Shown here in pieces: positions 15,889-27,482 of a stretch of DNA of 64,000 bases; the stretch's first letter is position 1, and the number at the start of each line of letters is the position of its first letter. The notes under the pieces were generated by a model, which had not been told where the DNA came from, did not search any database, and saw nothing but the letters and a program-made list of their open reading frames with translations. The DNA is from DASSFG01 sp035550375 (GTDB lineage Bacteria > Planctomycetota > Planctomycetia > Pirellulales > JAICIG01). The stretch lies in contig DASZPH010000084.1 in NCBI GenBank assembly GCA_035550375.1, positions 192,765-256,764 of the forward strand. Reading direction: 5' to 3'. The position numbers and the translations under genes were made by a program.

Positions 15889-17343
15889 TTACGTAGAACG
15901 ACCCGGGCCGACCGCTGCTGGATTCGTCACGGGCGGCCTGCCGCTGAACAGATCGCGCAGGTCTTTAGCAGCCTGATCCTGCGGGTTCATCTCGACGACT
16001 CGATCAAGTTCTCGCACCGCCTCCTTGGGATAGCCAAGGTAACCATAGTGGAAACCCAACAGGAACCGAACCGCCGGCGAATCGTGATCCTTGCGTGCGC
16101 CTTCCAGAGCCCGCAACTGGCTGGTGTAGTCCTGCGGCGAGCGGTAGAGCTCCGAGTAGTTTGCCACCACCGTACCCCACTTGTCCTGCGGCAAGAGCTG
16201 CATCGCCTGCTGCGTCGCGCCGGCCGCTTCATCGAACCGGCCGCTTGCGAACAGGGCCTGAGCCATGAGCATCATGACCCCGCCGTTCTGTGGATCGTCG
16301 ACGAGAGCGTGCTGCCAGTCGCGAATGGCGTCGGTGTAGCGGGCCGCCTTAAAATCCTGCTCGCCCAGGGCGGCGAAGTTGTCCGGGGCGGGCTGAACCG
16401 CCGCCGACTGGCCCGGCACGACGCTGGCGACGGGCTGTGAGGCCGCCGCATAAGCGCCGTAGTAAGGATATCCATAGCTTCCGTAACCGTAGCTCCCGTA
16501 ATAAGGATAGCCGTAACCGTAGCCGTAGGACGGGTAACCATAGCCGCCGTAGCCATAGCCGCCGTAGCCGTACCCGAGGCCATAACCTAGCCCGTAGCCA
16601 AGGCCCCCCAACCCATAGCCAAAGAACGGGAAACCGAAACCATAGTACGGATAGAACCCGTAACCGCGTCCGTAGCCGTAGCGGCCCAAACCGTATCCGT
16701 AACGGCCGAAGCCATATCCTCCCAATCCGTACCTGCCCCCATAGATCCCGCCGTTGTAGATGCGGTTGTAGCTTAAGTTGTTACCGTTGCCGACGAACGA
16801 GCGCCGGGCCAAAGTCGTGTTGCCGTGCCCCACCATGCCGGCTCCGGCCAGGGAGTGCCGGGCCAGAAAATTGCCGGCTCCGGGACCTGCGAAGCTCGAA
16901 CGAACGCCGCCTAACCCGGCTGCGCCGCGTCCGAGGCCCCCTCCGCCGCCAGGCACGAAATGCCGCCCGGCAAAGCTGCCCTGCGAAAACCCGCGATAAC
17001 CTGCGCCTGAGGGGCCGCGCGCCGCCCCCATGCCCGCCGGCCCTCCCATTCGTCCGCCGTAAAACCCACCACGCGGCATGCCCATGCCGCCGCCTCGATA
17101 TCCGCCGAATCCACCCGGCATACCGTGAAATCCACCCCCGTGGAATCCGCCCCCATGCCCCCCGCCACCGTGAAATCCGCCTCCCCCATGAAATCCACCG
17201 CCATGTCCACCACCGTGCCCGCCGCCGCCGTGTCCACCACCACCGTGCCCGCCGCCGCCATGAGCATAGACGTTCCCGCCCGTTCCCGCGGCGAGCATGG
17301 CCGCGGCCATCAGGCCGCAGCAAAACCAAGATTTGCGAAGCAT
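15889..17343 (-). CDS. Secreted Gly/His/Tyr-rich protein with C-terminal TPR domain
   Basis: The 484-residue protein starts with a signal peptide (SWFCCGLMAAAMLAAGTGG). Residues about 30-75 are repeats of GGGGH and GGGFHG, then a Gly-rich part with FxGR and ARH motifs. A long Gly-Tyr region (about residues 180-300; YGYGG, YGLGYG, YPYYG) follows, and residues 330-470 form about three TPR units (EQDFKAARYTDAIRDWQHAL, MAQALFASGRFDEAAGATQQ). The His/Gly repeats could bind metal and the Tyr/Gly part could be adhesive or cross-linked; TPRs bind proteins. GGGAGG precedes the ATG at 17343; a longer frame to 17394 lacks a signal. It is convergent with the RND operon. Confidence 0.7.
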   Translation of the reverse strand: MLRKSWFCCGLMAAAMLAAGTGGNVYAHGGGGHGGGGHGGGGHGGGHGGGFHGGGGFHGGGGHGGGFHGGGFHGMPGGFGGYRGGGMGMPRGGFYGGRMGGPAGMGAARGPSGAGYRGFSQGSFAGRHFVPGGGGGLGRGAAGLGGVRSSFAGPGAGNFLARHSLAGAGMVGHGNTTLARRSFVGNGNNLSYNRIYNGGIYGGRYGLGGYGFGRYGYGLGRYGYGRGYGFYPYYGFGFPFFGYGLGGLGYGLGYGLGYGYGGYGYGGYGYPSYGYGYGYPYYGSYGYGSYGYPYYGAYAAASQPVASVVPGQSAAVQPAPDNFAALGEQDFKAARYTDAIRDWQHALVDDPQNGGVMMLMAQALFASGRFDEAAGATQQAMQLLPQDKWGTVVANYSELYRSPQDYTSQLRALEGARKDHDSPAVRFLLGFHYGYLGYPKEAVRELDRVVEMNPQDQAAKDLRDLFSGRPPVTNPAAVGPGRST

Positions 17344-17540
17344 GACAATTCCCTCCCTCAATTCCCGCAGCAACGTCCCGCTCGCCAGCTTCATTATATG
17401 GGGCGCAGATCGTTAAATGTTCGACAGGAAAAGATCTTTCTTCAAGAAAGGGCAATCGCCGGCGCTGCACGCTTCCCGCGCGCGGCGGGAGAATCGGACG
17501 AGGCCGAGAACGCCATCTGATGGAGAGAGCCGCGCCGAGT

Positions 17541-18296
17541 TTATGTCTCGGAGTTGTCGGTGCGGACTTGCACCTGCAGTGCGCCGAGCATCCGCGTGAT
17601 CGCCTCTTCTTTGCGCTCGATGAAGGGAACGTTGTCGAGGATGATCGCCCGTCGCTCCTCGCTGGGCTGCAAAATCAACCTGCCCGAACGCAGCAACAGG
17701 TACTCGAAGACATCGTTGATTTCCTTGTCGATGCGAAGGTGCGGGGCCGGAAATCGCTCCAGGTTGCTCAGGATGCCGTGATGGTGCAACAACTCGTTGG
17801 GCCGCACCTCCCAGTAGTCGAAGTGGACTACCACGTAGGCGATCAGAAAGATCGAACTGAGGATTCCCGTGATCGACCAGTAAAACGTGGCGTTGGCCAG
17901 CGGCCGGAATCGCTTGAATGCGCCGGTGACGGCGGGCAGGGTGTCCGGCTGGTACTCGAAGAACAGGATAACCCCCATCACAAGCGCGGCGGCGAAGAAG
18001 AAGAGCGTCAGCGACGTGGTCCGCGGAAAGTCGAAGGACAGCACCACCAGGTTGACCGTCAGCGTGCCAAGAAAGAGCGTCGACATCATCGTCGACCACT
18101 TGTTGTCGGGATCGAGCGGCTGCGAGGCAAAACTCAAGTAGCAGCCGGCAACAATGGACATGAAGAGCACCGGATACAGAAAGATCACCTTCGGATAGGA
18201 GATCAGCACGATCCGTTCCGGCACCTTGGACTGGGCTGCCTTGGCTGGGCGAGCGGTGCTATCGGTAATCGAAGAAGTGTCGGTCGTATCGCTCAT
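17541..18296 (-). CDS. Conserved hypothetical membrane protein
   Basis: The 251-residue protein has a Ser/Thr-rich N-terminus (DTTDTSSITDSTARP), then four predicted membrane helices: IFLYPVLFMSIVAGCYLSF, MSTLFLGTLTVNLVVLSF, LTLFFFAAALVMGVILFF and FYWSITGILSSIFLIAYVVV. A soluble C-terminal domain follows with LRIDKEINDVFEYLLLRSGR and an EERRAIILDNVPFIERKEE tail. I do not recognise a family. The start at 18296 begins a plausible N-terminus with AAGG 8 bases upstream; an upstream ATG gives a poorer context. It stands alone between the Gly/Tyr protein and the transporter. Confidence 0.65.
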   Translation of the reverse strand: MSDTTDTSSITDSTARPAKAAQSKVPERIVLISYPKVIFLYPVLFMSIVAGCYLSFASQPLDPDNKWSTMMSTLFLGTLTVNLVVLSFDFPRTTSLTLFFFAAALVMGVILFFEYQPDTLPAVTGAFKRFRPLANATFYWSITGILSSIFLIAYVVVHFDYWEVRPNELLHHHGILSNLERFPAPHLRIDKEINDVFEYLLLRSGRLILQPSEERRAIILDNVPFIERKEEAITRMLGALQVQVRTDNSET

Positions 18297-18602
18297 GGGT
18301 GCCTTTTTTAAACTCGGGTTTAACGGGCGGGGCGACATGCGGTGCCGCCACGTAGAATAGCGTTAATCCGCCGGCCGCTGAAGTATTCGCCGCCGCAGTT
18401 CTATTCGCTCGTCGCCAGCCGGCCTTAAGCTTTTTGCGCGGCCTCGGCATGGGGCGGGCGAAATGGGTGCGCGACAAACCGGGATGCCAGGGGCGGCGGG
18501 CGGGGGAAAACGCTTGCGGACCAGGATGATTGTTGGCATCATCAATCAGGTCCAACGGTCTCGCCGCCGACTCTCACGCCCCACCCCAAGTCGGAAATTT
18601 GC

Positions 18603-20459
18603 ATGGAAACTGCCGCTCCCCCCGTCACGACTTTGGGCTTCGAGTCGCCCGACCTGGTCACGTCGGCTGAATTCGTTGCTCCGCACCCGGGCTCGCCTGA
18701 AATGCCTCGGTGGACGACGGGGGAACTCATCGACGCTCCTCGTTTTACGTGGAAGAACTGGTTCGCCATGATTGGTCCGGGGCTGCTTATGGGCGGAGCT
18801 GCCATCGGCGGCGGCGAATGGCTGATGGGGCCGCTGGTCACCGCCCGTTTCGGCGGGGCCCTGCTGTGGCTCGCCACCCTGAGCATCGTCTTCCAGGTGT
18901 TCTACAACCTGGAGATCAGCCGCTACACGCTGTATTCCGGCGAGCCGATTTTCACGGGCAAATTCCGCACGTTACCCGGACCGCAGTTCTGGTTGGCGGC
19001 GTATCTGCTGCTGGACTTCGGCGCCCTTTTCCCCTACCTGGCGGTCAGTGCCGCCACGCCGCTTTTCGCGCTGGTGAAAGGACAAATGCCGAACCCCGAT
19101 TCGCCGGCGGCCGTCAGCGAGATCCTGGGGGTTACGCTGGCCGATAAGACGGTGCTGAAACTGCTGGGCTGCGTCATTTTCCTGCTGTGCATGCTGCCGT
19201 TGATCTTTGGCGGGAAGATTTATAATTCGCTGAAAGCCGTGATGTCGTTCAAGATCGTCACGGTCTTCGGCTTTCTGCTCATCCTGGCGTTCTGCTTTTC
19301 GCAGCCGAGCACCTGGGGGGAGATCTTCGGCGGGTTTCTGAAGTTCGGCAACGTGCCCGTGGTTCGCGGCGAAGACACGAACGGGAACGGTCGACTCGAC
19401 CCCGGCGAAGACTGGGACAACGACGGCCACCTCGACGTCGTCGAGGAGCGGCTTGAGCCTACCATCGACACGAATCAGGACGGCGTTCCTGACGAGTACG
19501 CCGACATTGACGGCGATGGCAAGCCCGACAAGTTTCGAGATGTCGATGGCGACGGCATCCGCGACGGCGACAATGTGGAGAACATGTTCTCGTCGGTTTG
19601 GGAAGGCCGTGGTTTTCCGCTGGTGAATCTGGGCATGATCAGCTTGCTGTGCGCAATGGTGGCCATCTCGGGCCAGGGCGGGTTGTCGAACACGCCGCTG
19701 AGCAATTACACGCGCGACCAGGGCTGGGGAATGGGACACCACGTGGGGGCCATTCCCAGCGTCGTGGGAGGCCACCATCTGCAACTCTCGCACGTTGGGT
19801 GCGTCTTCCAGGTGAATGAGGAAACGCTGGGGCGGTGGAGGCGCTGGTATCGCCATATCATGCGCGATCAGCTTGTGGTTTGGATGCCGGCATGCTTCAT
19901 CGGCCTTGGGTTGCCGAGCATGCTATCCGTCCAGTTCCTGCGGCGCGGCATCGAGGCCAATAAATGGACGGCGGCGGGCATGACCGCCGACAGCGTCGGC
20001 GAGCACGTCGGGCTGGCCTGGGGGCCGACCGTGGGGCACGCCTTCACTTTGATGACGCTCTTTTGCGGTTTCCTCGTCCTGGCGCCCACGCTATCGAGCA
20101 CGGCTGATGGCGTCATTCGTCGCTGGCTTGACGTTTTTTGGACATCCAGTGCCCGCCTGCGGCGCGTCGATCCGAGGCACATCGGCAAGCTCTACTTCGG
20201 CGTGCTTTGCTGCTACGCGGTTTTCAGTCTGGCGATGTTGCTTTTGATCGACGACGGGGGTTTGCTGATCATTATCGCAACCAACATCTTCAACTATGCC
20301 TTGGGGTTTAGTTGCTGGCACGCGTTGGCGGTTAACTTGACACTCCTGCCTCGCGAACTGCGGCCAGGTTGGTTTGCGCGCGCGGGCATGTTTCTGGGCG
20401 GGGTGTTCTTTCTGTTGATTGCTGCCTTGACGACCTACACGGCGTTCGTGAAGCTCTAA
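18603..20459 (+). CDS. Nramp-like transporter with internal calcium-binding repeats
   Basis: The 618-residue protein has the Nramp/LeuT-fold start (MIGPGLLMGGAAIGGGEW) and about eleven membrane helices. The canonical Nramp metal motif DPGN is replaced by GPGLL..GGGEW, as in many planctomycete paralogues, so divalent-metal transport is doubtful. Residues 258-325 form a soluble loop with five 9-residue acidic repeats: DTNGNGRLD, DWDNDGHLD, DTNQDGVPD, DIDGDGKPD and DVDGDGIRD. These are thrombospondin type 3/dockerin-like calcium-binding units and presumably face outward. The insertion is placed between two membrane helices without breaking the frame. The start is the first ATG of the frame that precedes the conserved part. 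Confidence 0.75.
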   Translation: METAAPPVTTLGFESPDLVTSAEFVAPHPGSPEMPRWTTGELIDAPRFTWKNWFAMIGPGLLMGGAAIGGGEWLMGPLVTARFGGALLWLATLSIVFQVFYNLEISRYTLYSGEPIFTGKFRTLPGPQFWLAAYLLLDFGALFPYLAVSAATPLFALVKGQMPNPDSPAAVSEILGVTLADKTVLKLLGCVIFLLCMLPLIFGGKIYNSLKAVMSFKIVTVFGFLLILAFCFSQPSTWGEIFGGFLKFGNVPVVRGEDTNGNGRLDPGEDWDNDGHLDVVEERLEPTIDTNQDGVPDEYADIDGDGKPDKFRDVDGDGIRDGDNVENMFSSVWEGRGFPLVNLGMISLLCAMVAISGQGGLSNTPLSNYTRDQGWGMGHHVGAIPSVVGGHHLQLSHVGCVFQVNEETLGRWRRWYRHIMRDQLVVWMPACFIGLGLPSMLSVQFLRRGIEANKWTAAGMTADSVGEHVGLAWGPTVGHAFTLMTLFCGFLVLAPTLSSTADGVIRRWLDVFWTSSARLRRVDPRHIGKLYFGVLCCYAVFSLAMLLLIDDGGLLIIIATNIFNYALGFSCWHALAVNLTLLPRELRPGWFARAGMFLGGVFFLLIAALTTYTAFVKL

Positions 20460-20509
20460 CGAGCGAGAGCGTTTGTGGTCCAGGCCCCGAAACGAAGGCA
20501 GCCGTTCAG

Positions 20510-21310
20510 ATGTCAACCGTCGAGCAACACCCCGTATCGAAACCCTCCCCGCGGTGGCAGCCCCTGGCGGCGATCGACCGCCGGGTGCTGGGGGTGCTGG
20601 CCGAGAAGGCCAAGACGACACCCGACGCTTATCCGATGTCGGTCAACGCGATTTGCACGGGTGCGAACCAGAAAAACAACCGACATCCCCTGATGAATCT
20701 GCAGCCCGACGACGTGGAAGCCTCGCTCGAACGTCTGCGGCCGCTGGGCGCCGTGGCCGAAGTTCAAGGGGGTGGCCGCGTGCTGAAATATCGGCACTAC
20801 CTCTACGACTGGCTGGGAGTGGACAAGGTCGAGCTGGCGGTGATGACGGAGTTGCTGCTGCGGGGCGCCCAAACGGTCGGCGAACTCCGCGGACGGGCGG
20901 CCCGGATGGAGCCGATTGCCGATCTGGCGGCGCTGCGGCCCGTGCTCGATTTGCTGAAAGCCAAAGGGCTGGTTAGCGCCCTCAGTCCGGAAGGGCGCGG
21001 CCAGGTCGTTTCGCACGCCCTCTACCAACCTCAAGAAATGGAGAAGATCCGCCGAGAGCTGGCCGCCGCCCCGGTCGCCGAGGCTCCCGACGTCGGCGAT
21101 TCAGCGGGTTCTGACGACATCCCTCGCCAAGAGCCTCGCCGTACGCCACCTCTTTCCGGGTCGGCCGACACTTCGGGAGCCGAACGAAACCTGGTCGTCG
21201 AGCTGCGGGCCGAGGTGGCGACGCTGCGGCGTGATCTTGAGGAGTTGACCGCCGAGGTGCGCCGGCGGGGGGACGAACTGGATCGGCTCCGCTCGTCGCT
21301 GGGCGCGTAA
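20510..21310 (+). CDS. YceH/DUF480 family protein with C-terminal coiled coil
   Basis: The 266-residue protein has two winged-helix domains typical of DUF480 (YceH). The first contains DRRVLGVLAEKAKTTPDAYP and NAICTGANQKNNRHP. The second contains ELLLRGAQTVGELRGRA and DLAALRPVLDLLKAKGLV. A Pro/Ser linker and a C-terminal coiled coil (ELRAEVATLRRDLEELTAEV) follow, which the E. coli family members also tend to have. The function is unknown; the DNA-binding fold suggests a regulator. Start at 20510 begins 51 bases after the transporter stop; the frame extends upstream into that gene, but those codons are not conserved-looking. Confidence 0.8.
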   Translation: MSTVEQHPVSKPSPRWQPLAAIDRRVLGVLAEKAKTTPDAYPMSVNAICTGANQKNNRHPLMNLQPDDVEASLERLRPLGAVAEVQGGGRVLKYRHYLYDWLGVDKVELAVMTELLLRGAQTVGELRGRAARMEPIADLAALRPVLDLLKAKGLVSALSPEGRGQVVSHALYQPQEMEKIRRELAAAPVAEAPDVGDSAGSDDIPRQEPRRTPPLSGSADTSGAERNLVVELRAEVATLRRDLEELTAEVRRRGDELDRLRSSLGA

Positions 21311-21992
21311 GGCCTTCGCCGAACGCTCAGCGGCTGTCTTACGTTGCTTGGCGACGTGTCTTGTTGATTTGGCGTACGGAGTTATGCCATCGGCACTTGC
21401 GTGTCGGGCATGCTAATTGCTGTCGCGATAAGTGGTTGCGTCGGTATCTCCCCGGTACAGTCGAGCGGAATCTCCCAAATTGTTGCCGGATCGATATTGC
21501 CGCAAGGGCGAATTGAGGAGATACTGAAATTAGGTTACGGTGGCAGAGGTGCGGAAAGGGAGTCCCGCACGGCTGGCGAGCGCGAAGATGCACCACAAGC
21601 GCCAGAAAACCCGCCTCGCCTCGGTTCCGGGTGTTCTTTCGCAAGTTTCTCTTTCGAGTCGCTCTCGCGACGGTCGTTGCCGGCTCTTTTTCGTGACTTC
21701 GGCAGCGCTTTGTGGGCGGCTCATTCTGCCAATAGGCGCGCAGTGCCAGGGCTTCTGCCTGCGCGGGCGTCTCGTGGCGGGGAACGGAACTTGCTAGGGA
21801 GGCAGCGGAGTTGGCTGGCGACTTGAGAAGGCCGCCCAGGAGGGCCTGACGGACAGACGCCGTGTTCTGCCCGGAAAGGTCCTTTCCTCGACTGACGTAG
21901 GGAGACGCAGCCGAAACAAATCGGATGGATAGGACAAGACGAGGGGCAGATTAACCGACTGAATGACTCAATCCGTCGGAGGAGATCCCTCA
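21311..21992. other. Long gap upstream of prkA
   Basis: No convincing gene, RNA or promoter is seen in these 680 bases. Short frames (for example 21401-21826) have scrambled, Arg/Ser-rich translations. The region may hold the control region of the prkA operon; the only firm element is the ribosome binding site GGAGGAGA at 21978-21985. Confidence 0.5.
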
Positions 21993-24038
<2,046 letters not shown>

Positions 24039-24116
24039 CGGGCGGGCGCCTCAACGGCTGAGGTTGCCTCGACTCAAAGTCCACGAATTTGGTGAGCCTA
24101 AGCCTCCCATCGGGCC

Positions 24117-25229
24117 ATGTATACCAAGATCGATCGCGACCAGTCGCGATTCAAACAGATCGTACGGGGCAAGATTCGCCAGAACCTTCGCAAATATGTG
24201 ACGCATGGCGAACTGATCGGCCGCCAGGGGCGGGACCTGGTCAGCATCCCGATTCCGCAGCTCGACGTGCCCCATTTCCGCTATGGTCACAATGGCGCCG
24301 GTGGCGTCGGACAAGGCGACGGCGAGGAGGGGACGCCCGTTGCCCCGGGTGATCCCGACCAAGGCGACGGAACGGGCCAGGCCGGCAGTGATCCGGGTGG
24401 TCATATTCTGGAGGTGGAGGTCTCGCTGGAGGAACTGGCCCAAATTCTGGGCGACGAGTTGGAACTGCCGCGGATCGAGCCCAAGGGAAAGGCAAACATC
24501 ACGGACGAGAAGCTGAAGTACACCGCGATTCGCCGCACCGGGCCCGAATCGCTGCGGCACTTCAAGCGGACCTACATGGAGGCCCTCCGGCGGCAGATTT
24601 CCTCGAGCACCTACGATGCCTCGCGCCCCCTCGTCGTGCCGATTCGCGACGACAAGCGCTATCGCTCCTGGACCAGCAGTCCGCAGCCCGACGCCAACGC
24701 CGCGGTGATCTACATCATGGATGTTTCCGGGTCGATGACCGACGAGCAGAAGCAGATCGTCCGCACCGAGGCATTTTGGATCGACGCCTGGCTGCGCAGC
24801 CAGTACCACGGCCTGGAGCGCCGCTACATCATTCACGACGCCGCGGCCAAGGAGGTCGACGAGGAGACCTTCTACCACACCCGCGAAAGCGGGGGGACCC
24901 GCATTAGCTCGGCCTACCAGGTGTGCATCGACTTGATGAACCGCACCCTGCCGGTGAGCGACTGGAACCTGTACGTGTTTCAGTTTTCCGACGGAGACAA
25001 CTGGGGCGAAGACAACCAGGCCAGCCTGCGCCTGTTGCGCGAACAGATTCTGCCGCACGTGAATCTGTTCTGCTATGGCCAGGTGGAGAGCCCGTATGGC
25101 AGCGGCGAGTTTCTGCGGACGCTCCGCGACGGCCTGGGTCGCGACGTGGAGAACATGGTGCTCTCCGAGATCCGCGATCGCGACGCCATCTACGATTCGA
25201 TCAAGTTGTTCCTGGGCAAAGGAAGATGA
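24117..25229 (+). CDS. yeaH: YeaH/YhbH family (DUF444) VWA-domain protein
   Basis: The 370-residue protein starts with a basic segment (DRDQSRFKQIVRGKIRQNLR), has a Gly/Asp-rich linker at residues 60-95, and a C-terminal von Willebrand A fold with an intact MIDAS: D202-x-S204-x-S206 in DVSGSMT. DUF444 proteins are encoded with PrkA and SpoVR and are thought to act in the same pathway. The stop codon at 25227-25229 overlaps the start of spoVR by ATGA, so translation is coupled. Confidence 0.9.
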   Translation: MYTKIDRDQSRFKQIVRGKIRQNLRKYVTHGELIGRQGRDLVSIPIPQLDVPHFRYGHNGAGGVGQGDGEEGTPVAPGDPDQGDGTGQAGSDPGGHILEVEVSLEELAQILGDELELPRIEPKGKANITDEKLKYTAIRRTGPESLRHFKRTYMEALRRQISSSTYDASRPLVVPIRDDKRYRSWTSSPQPDANAAVIYIMDVSGSMTDEQKQIVRTEAFWIDAWLRSQYHGLERRYIIHDAAAKEVDEETFYHTRESGGTRISSAYQVCIDLMNRTLPVSDWNLYVFQFSDGDNWGEDNQASLRLLREQILPHVNLFCYGQVESPYGSGEFLRTLRDGLGRDVENMVLSEIRDRDAIYDSIKLFLGKGR

Positions 25230-26752
25230 GCATGGCCATCAGCCGCGTTGAGCCGCTTCCCGCCGACCTGGCTGAAATCCAGGTGCAGATGGAGGAGTAT
25301 GCGCGCGGCTACGGCCTTGACTTCTTCCCCACGATCTTCGAGGTGGTCGAGCACGATCAGCTCAACGCCATCGCGGCCTACGGCGGCTTTCCCACGCGCT
25401 ATCCGCACTGGCGGTTCGGCATGGAGTACGAGCAGCTCGCCAAGGGATACAACTACGGCCTGCAGAAGATCTACGAGCTGGTGATCAACAACGATCCCTG
25501 CTACGCCTACCTGATGCGGTCCAACAGCCTTTCGGACCAGAAGATGGTGATGGCCCACGTCTACGGTCATTGCGACTTCTTCAAGAATAACTTCTGGTTC
25601 AGCAAGACCGACCGGAAGATGATGGACAACATGGCCAATCACGGCAATCGCATCCGGCGGTACATCGACCGTTTCGGCGTGGACGAGGTCGAGGACTTCA
25701 TCGACGCCTGCCTGAGCATCGAGGATCTGATCGACGTTTATTCCCCCTTCATCAAGCGCTTTGACGAGCCGACCTTTCACCGCTTCCGCGGCAGCGACGA
25801 GGTCAATGAGCTCGATCCGCCGGGCAAGTTCAAAGCGAAGGAGTACATGGACCAGTTCGTCAACCCGCCCGACGTGCTGGCCGCCGAAGCCGACAAGCGC
25901 AAGAAACAGCAGCGGGTGCAGGAGAAATTCCCCAGGGAGCCGGTGCGCGACGTGATGCTCTTCGTGCTCGAGCACGCCCCCTTGAAGCCGTGGCAGCTCG
26001 ACGTGCTGTCGATCATTCGGGACGAGGCCTATTACTTCGCCCCCCAGGCGCAGACGAAGATCATGAACGAAGGCTGGGCCAGCTACTGGCACTCGACGAT
26101 CATGACCCGCCAGGGATTGACGGGGGCCGACGTGGTGAACTATTGCGACCACCATTCGGGCACGATGGCCACCAGCGGCGGCCGCCTGAACCCCTACAAG
26201 CTAGGCTTGGAGCTATATCGCGACATCGAAGATCGCTGGAACAAGGGGCGATTCGGCCGCGAATATGAAGAGTGCGACGACTACGAGACCCGCCGCCAGT
26301 GGGACACGGGGGCGAATCTGGGCCGGCAGAAGATTTTTGAGACCCGCAAGATCCACAACGACCTGACGTTCATCGACACCTTCTTGACACTCGAATTCTG
26401 CCGCGAGCACAAGTTTTTCTCGTTCGGCTATAACGAAGACACCAATTATTATGAGATCGAGAGCCGCGAGTTTCCGAAGATTAAGCAGCGGCTCTTGTTC
26501 AGCCTGACGAACCGCGGTCAACCGCTGATCACCGTCCGCGACGGCAACTACAAGAACCGGGGAGAGCTTTTCCTGGGCCATGAGTTCAACGGCATCGAGT
26601 TGCAGATGAACTATGCCCGCGACACGCTCAGCAACTTGCAGCGGCTCTGGACGCGGCCGGTACACATCGACACGATTTTGGGAGGCGTGAAAACAATTCT
26701 GTCGTACGACGGCAAAGAGCACGCCATCGAGCAGTTCAAGCCGTCGAAGTAG
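25226..26752 (+). CDS. spoVR: SpoVR family protein
   Basis: The 508-residue protein has the SpoVR hallmarks: YARGYGLDFFPTIFEVV, FGMEYEQLAKGYNYG, HVYGHCDFFKNN, NEGWASYWHSTIM and a C-terminal NRGQPLITVRDGNY. It has metal-site-like His and Glu residues (HGxxDFFKN, EGWASYWH). In bacilli SpoVR is needed for spore cortex; in non-sporulating bacteria it accompanies PrkA. The frame is open far upstream into yeaH, so the ATG at 25226 was chosen for the ATGA overlap; ATG at 25232 is also possible. Confidence 0.9.
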   Translation: MSMAISRVEPLPADLAEIQVQMEEYARGYGLDFFPTIFEVVEHDQLNAIAAYGGFPTRYPHWRFGMEYEQLAKGYNYGLQKIYELVINNDPCYAYLMRSNSLSDQKMVMAHVYGHCDFFKNNFWFSKTDRKMMDNMANHGNRIRRYIDRFGVDEVEDFIDACLSIEDLIDVYSPFIKRFDEPTFHRFRGSDEVNELDPPGKFKAKEYMDQFVNPPDVLAAEADKRKKQQRVQEKFPREPVRDVMLFVLEHAPLKPWQLDVLSIIRDEAYYFAPQAQTKIMNEGWASYWHSTIMTRQGLTGADVVNYCDHHSGTMATSGGRLNPYKLGLELYRDIEDRWNKGRFGREYEECDDYETRRQWDTGANLGRQKIFETRKIHNDLTFIDTFLTLEFCREHKFFSFGYNEDTNYYEIESREFPKIKQRLLFSLTNRGQPLITVRDGNYKNRGELFLGHEFNGIELQMNYARDTLSNLQRLWTRPVHIDTILGGVKTILSYDGKEHAIEQFKPSK

Positions 26753-26762
26753 GAGTGAGGCA

Positions 26763-27242
26763 ATGTCACTAGCAGAAGAGGCCAAAAAGGGGCTGGCCGG
26801 CCTGGGAACCTTTGGCGGGACGTCGCATCGGCTCGTCGCCACGGTACCCGACGAACGGCTGGAGTGCGAGCTGACCACGCTCGACCGGGTCGGCTGCGAG
26901 TTCACCCGATTCGTAGTCTCCACCGACCGCCTTGCGTCGGCGACGATGGACGAATTGAAGCGCATCAGCCAGGCGCTGGCGTCACGTCTGACGTACCTGT
27001 TGGAGCCGATCAAACCGATCGAGCAGGACGCCGAGGGGTGCGTGATCCAGATGCGTTCGGTTCCGCCCCAGCGCGAGGCCGACGTCACGAGTTACTACGA
27101 AGTGCTCGTGCGGCGCGGGGGCGAACTGAGCCTTTGCCGCTGGGCGAAGGCATCGGGAGACGCGCGTCAGCCGTTGCCCGCCCAGGTGACCCGAGAGGTT
27201 TTCCTGCGGTTGGTGGGCGACTTTTCTGCCGCGGCGCGATAG
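26763..27242 (+). CDS. Hypothetical protein, fourth gene of the prkA operon
   Basis: The 159-residue protein starts 10 bases after spoVR, with AGGAGTGAGGCA before the ATG as a good ribosome binding site. It has alternating strands and helices (HRLVATVPDERLECELTTLD; TMDELKRISQALASRLTYLL) and ends in an RRGGELSLCRW region. I do not recognise a family. Its tight spacing suggests it works with the PrkA-YeaH-SpoVR set. The Gly-rich LGTFGGTSHR near the N-terminus is not a known nucleotide motif. Confidence 0.6.
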   Translation: MSLAEEAKKGLAGLGTFGGTSHRLVATVPDERLECELTTLDRVGCEFTRFVVSTDRLASATMDELKRISQALASRLTYLLEPIKPIEQDAEGCVIQMRSVPPQREADVTSYYEVLVRRGGELSLCRWAKASGDARQPLPAQVTREVFLRLVGDFSAAAR

Positions 27243-27282
27243 GAGAACGTAGTTTGTATGGGCGCAACTGTCGCACGCGCGC

Positions 27283-27328
27283 TGCCATTCTCTGCCATTC
27301 TCTGCCATTCTCTGCCATTCTCTGCCAC
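27283..27328. repeat. Short tandem repeat, 10-bp unit
   Basis: Four and a half perfect copies of TGCCATTCTC lie 41 bases after the fourth prkA-operon gene. The unit equals one helical turn. It may be a variable-number repeat produced by slippage. Confidence 0.75.
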
Positions 27329-27482
27329 CGAGCCCCACCGTGCGGCTGATGAAAAAGGGCCGCGACGAGACTTCCCAAGAATATGGCTTGACCAAGATAA
27401 ATATTCGTGGATAACGGCGTTGGCGGTTGAGAACCTACAGTAAGCCGGCCGGCGGACCTCCTGGGTGAATTCACGACTTTGG

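Noticed and set aside
16437..17345. 302-codon plus-strand frame, very rich in Arg, Ser and His
   Set aside because: It is the antisense of the Gly/Tyr-rich repeats, giving a low-complexity translation.
21401..21826. 141-codon plus frame upstream of prkA
   Set aside because: No ribosome site, and an Arg/Ser/Gly-rich translation with overlapping alternatives on both strands.
27283..27328. Possible CRISPR array
   Set aside because: The 10-bp units are directly adjacent with no spacers; it is a simple tandem repeat. No array or cas gene was seen in the window.
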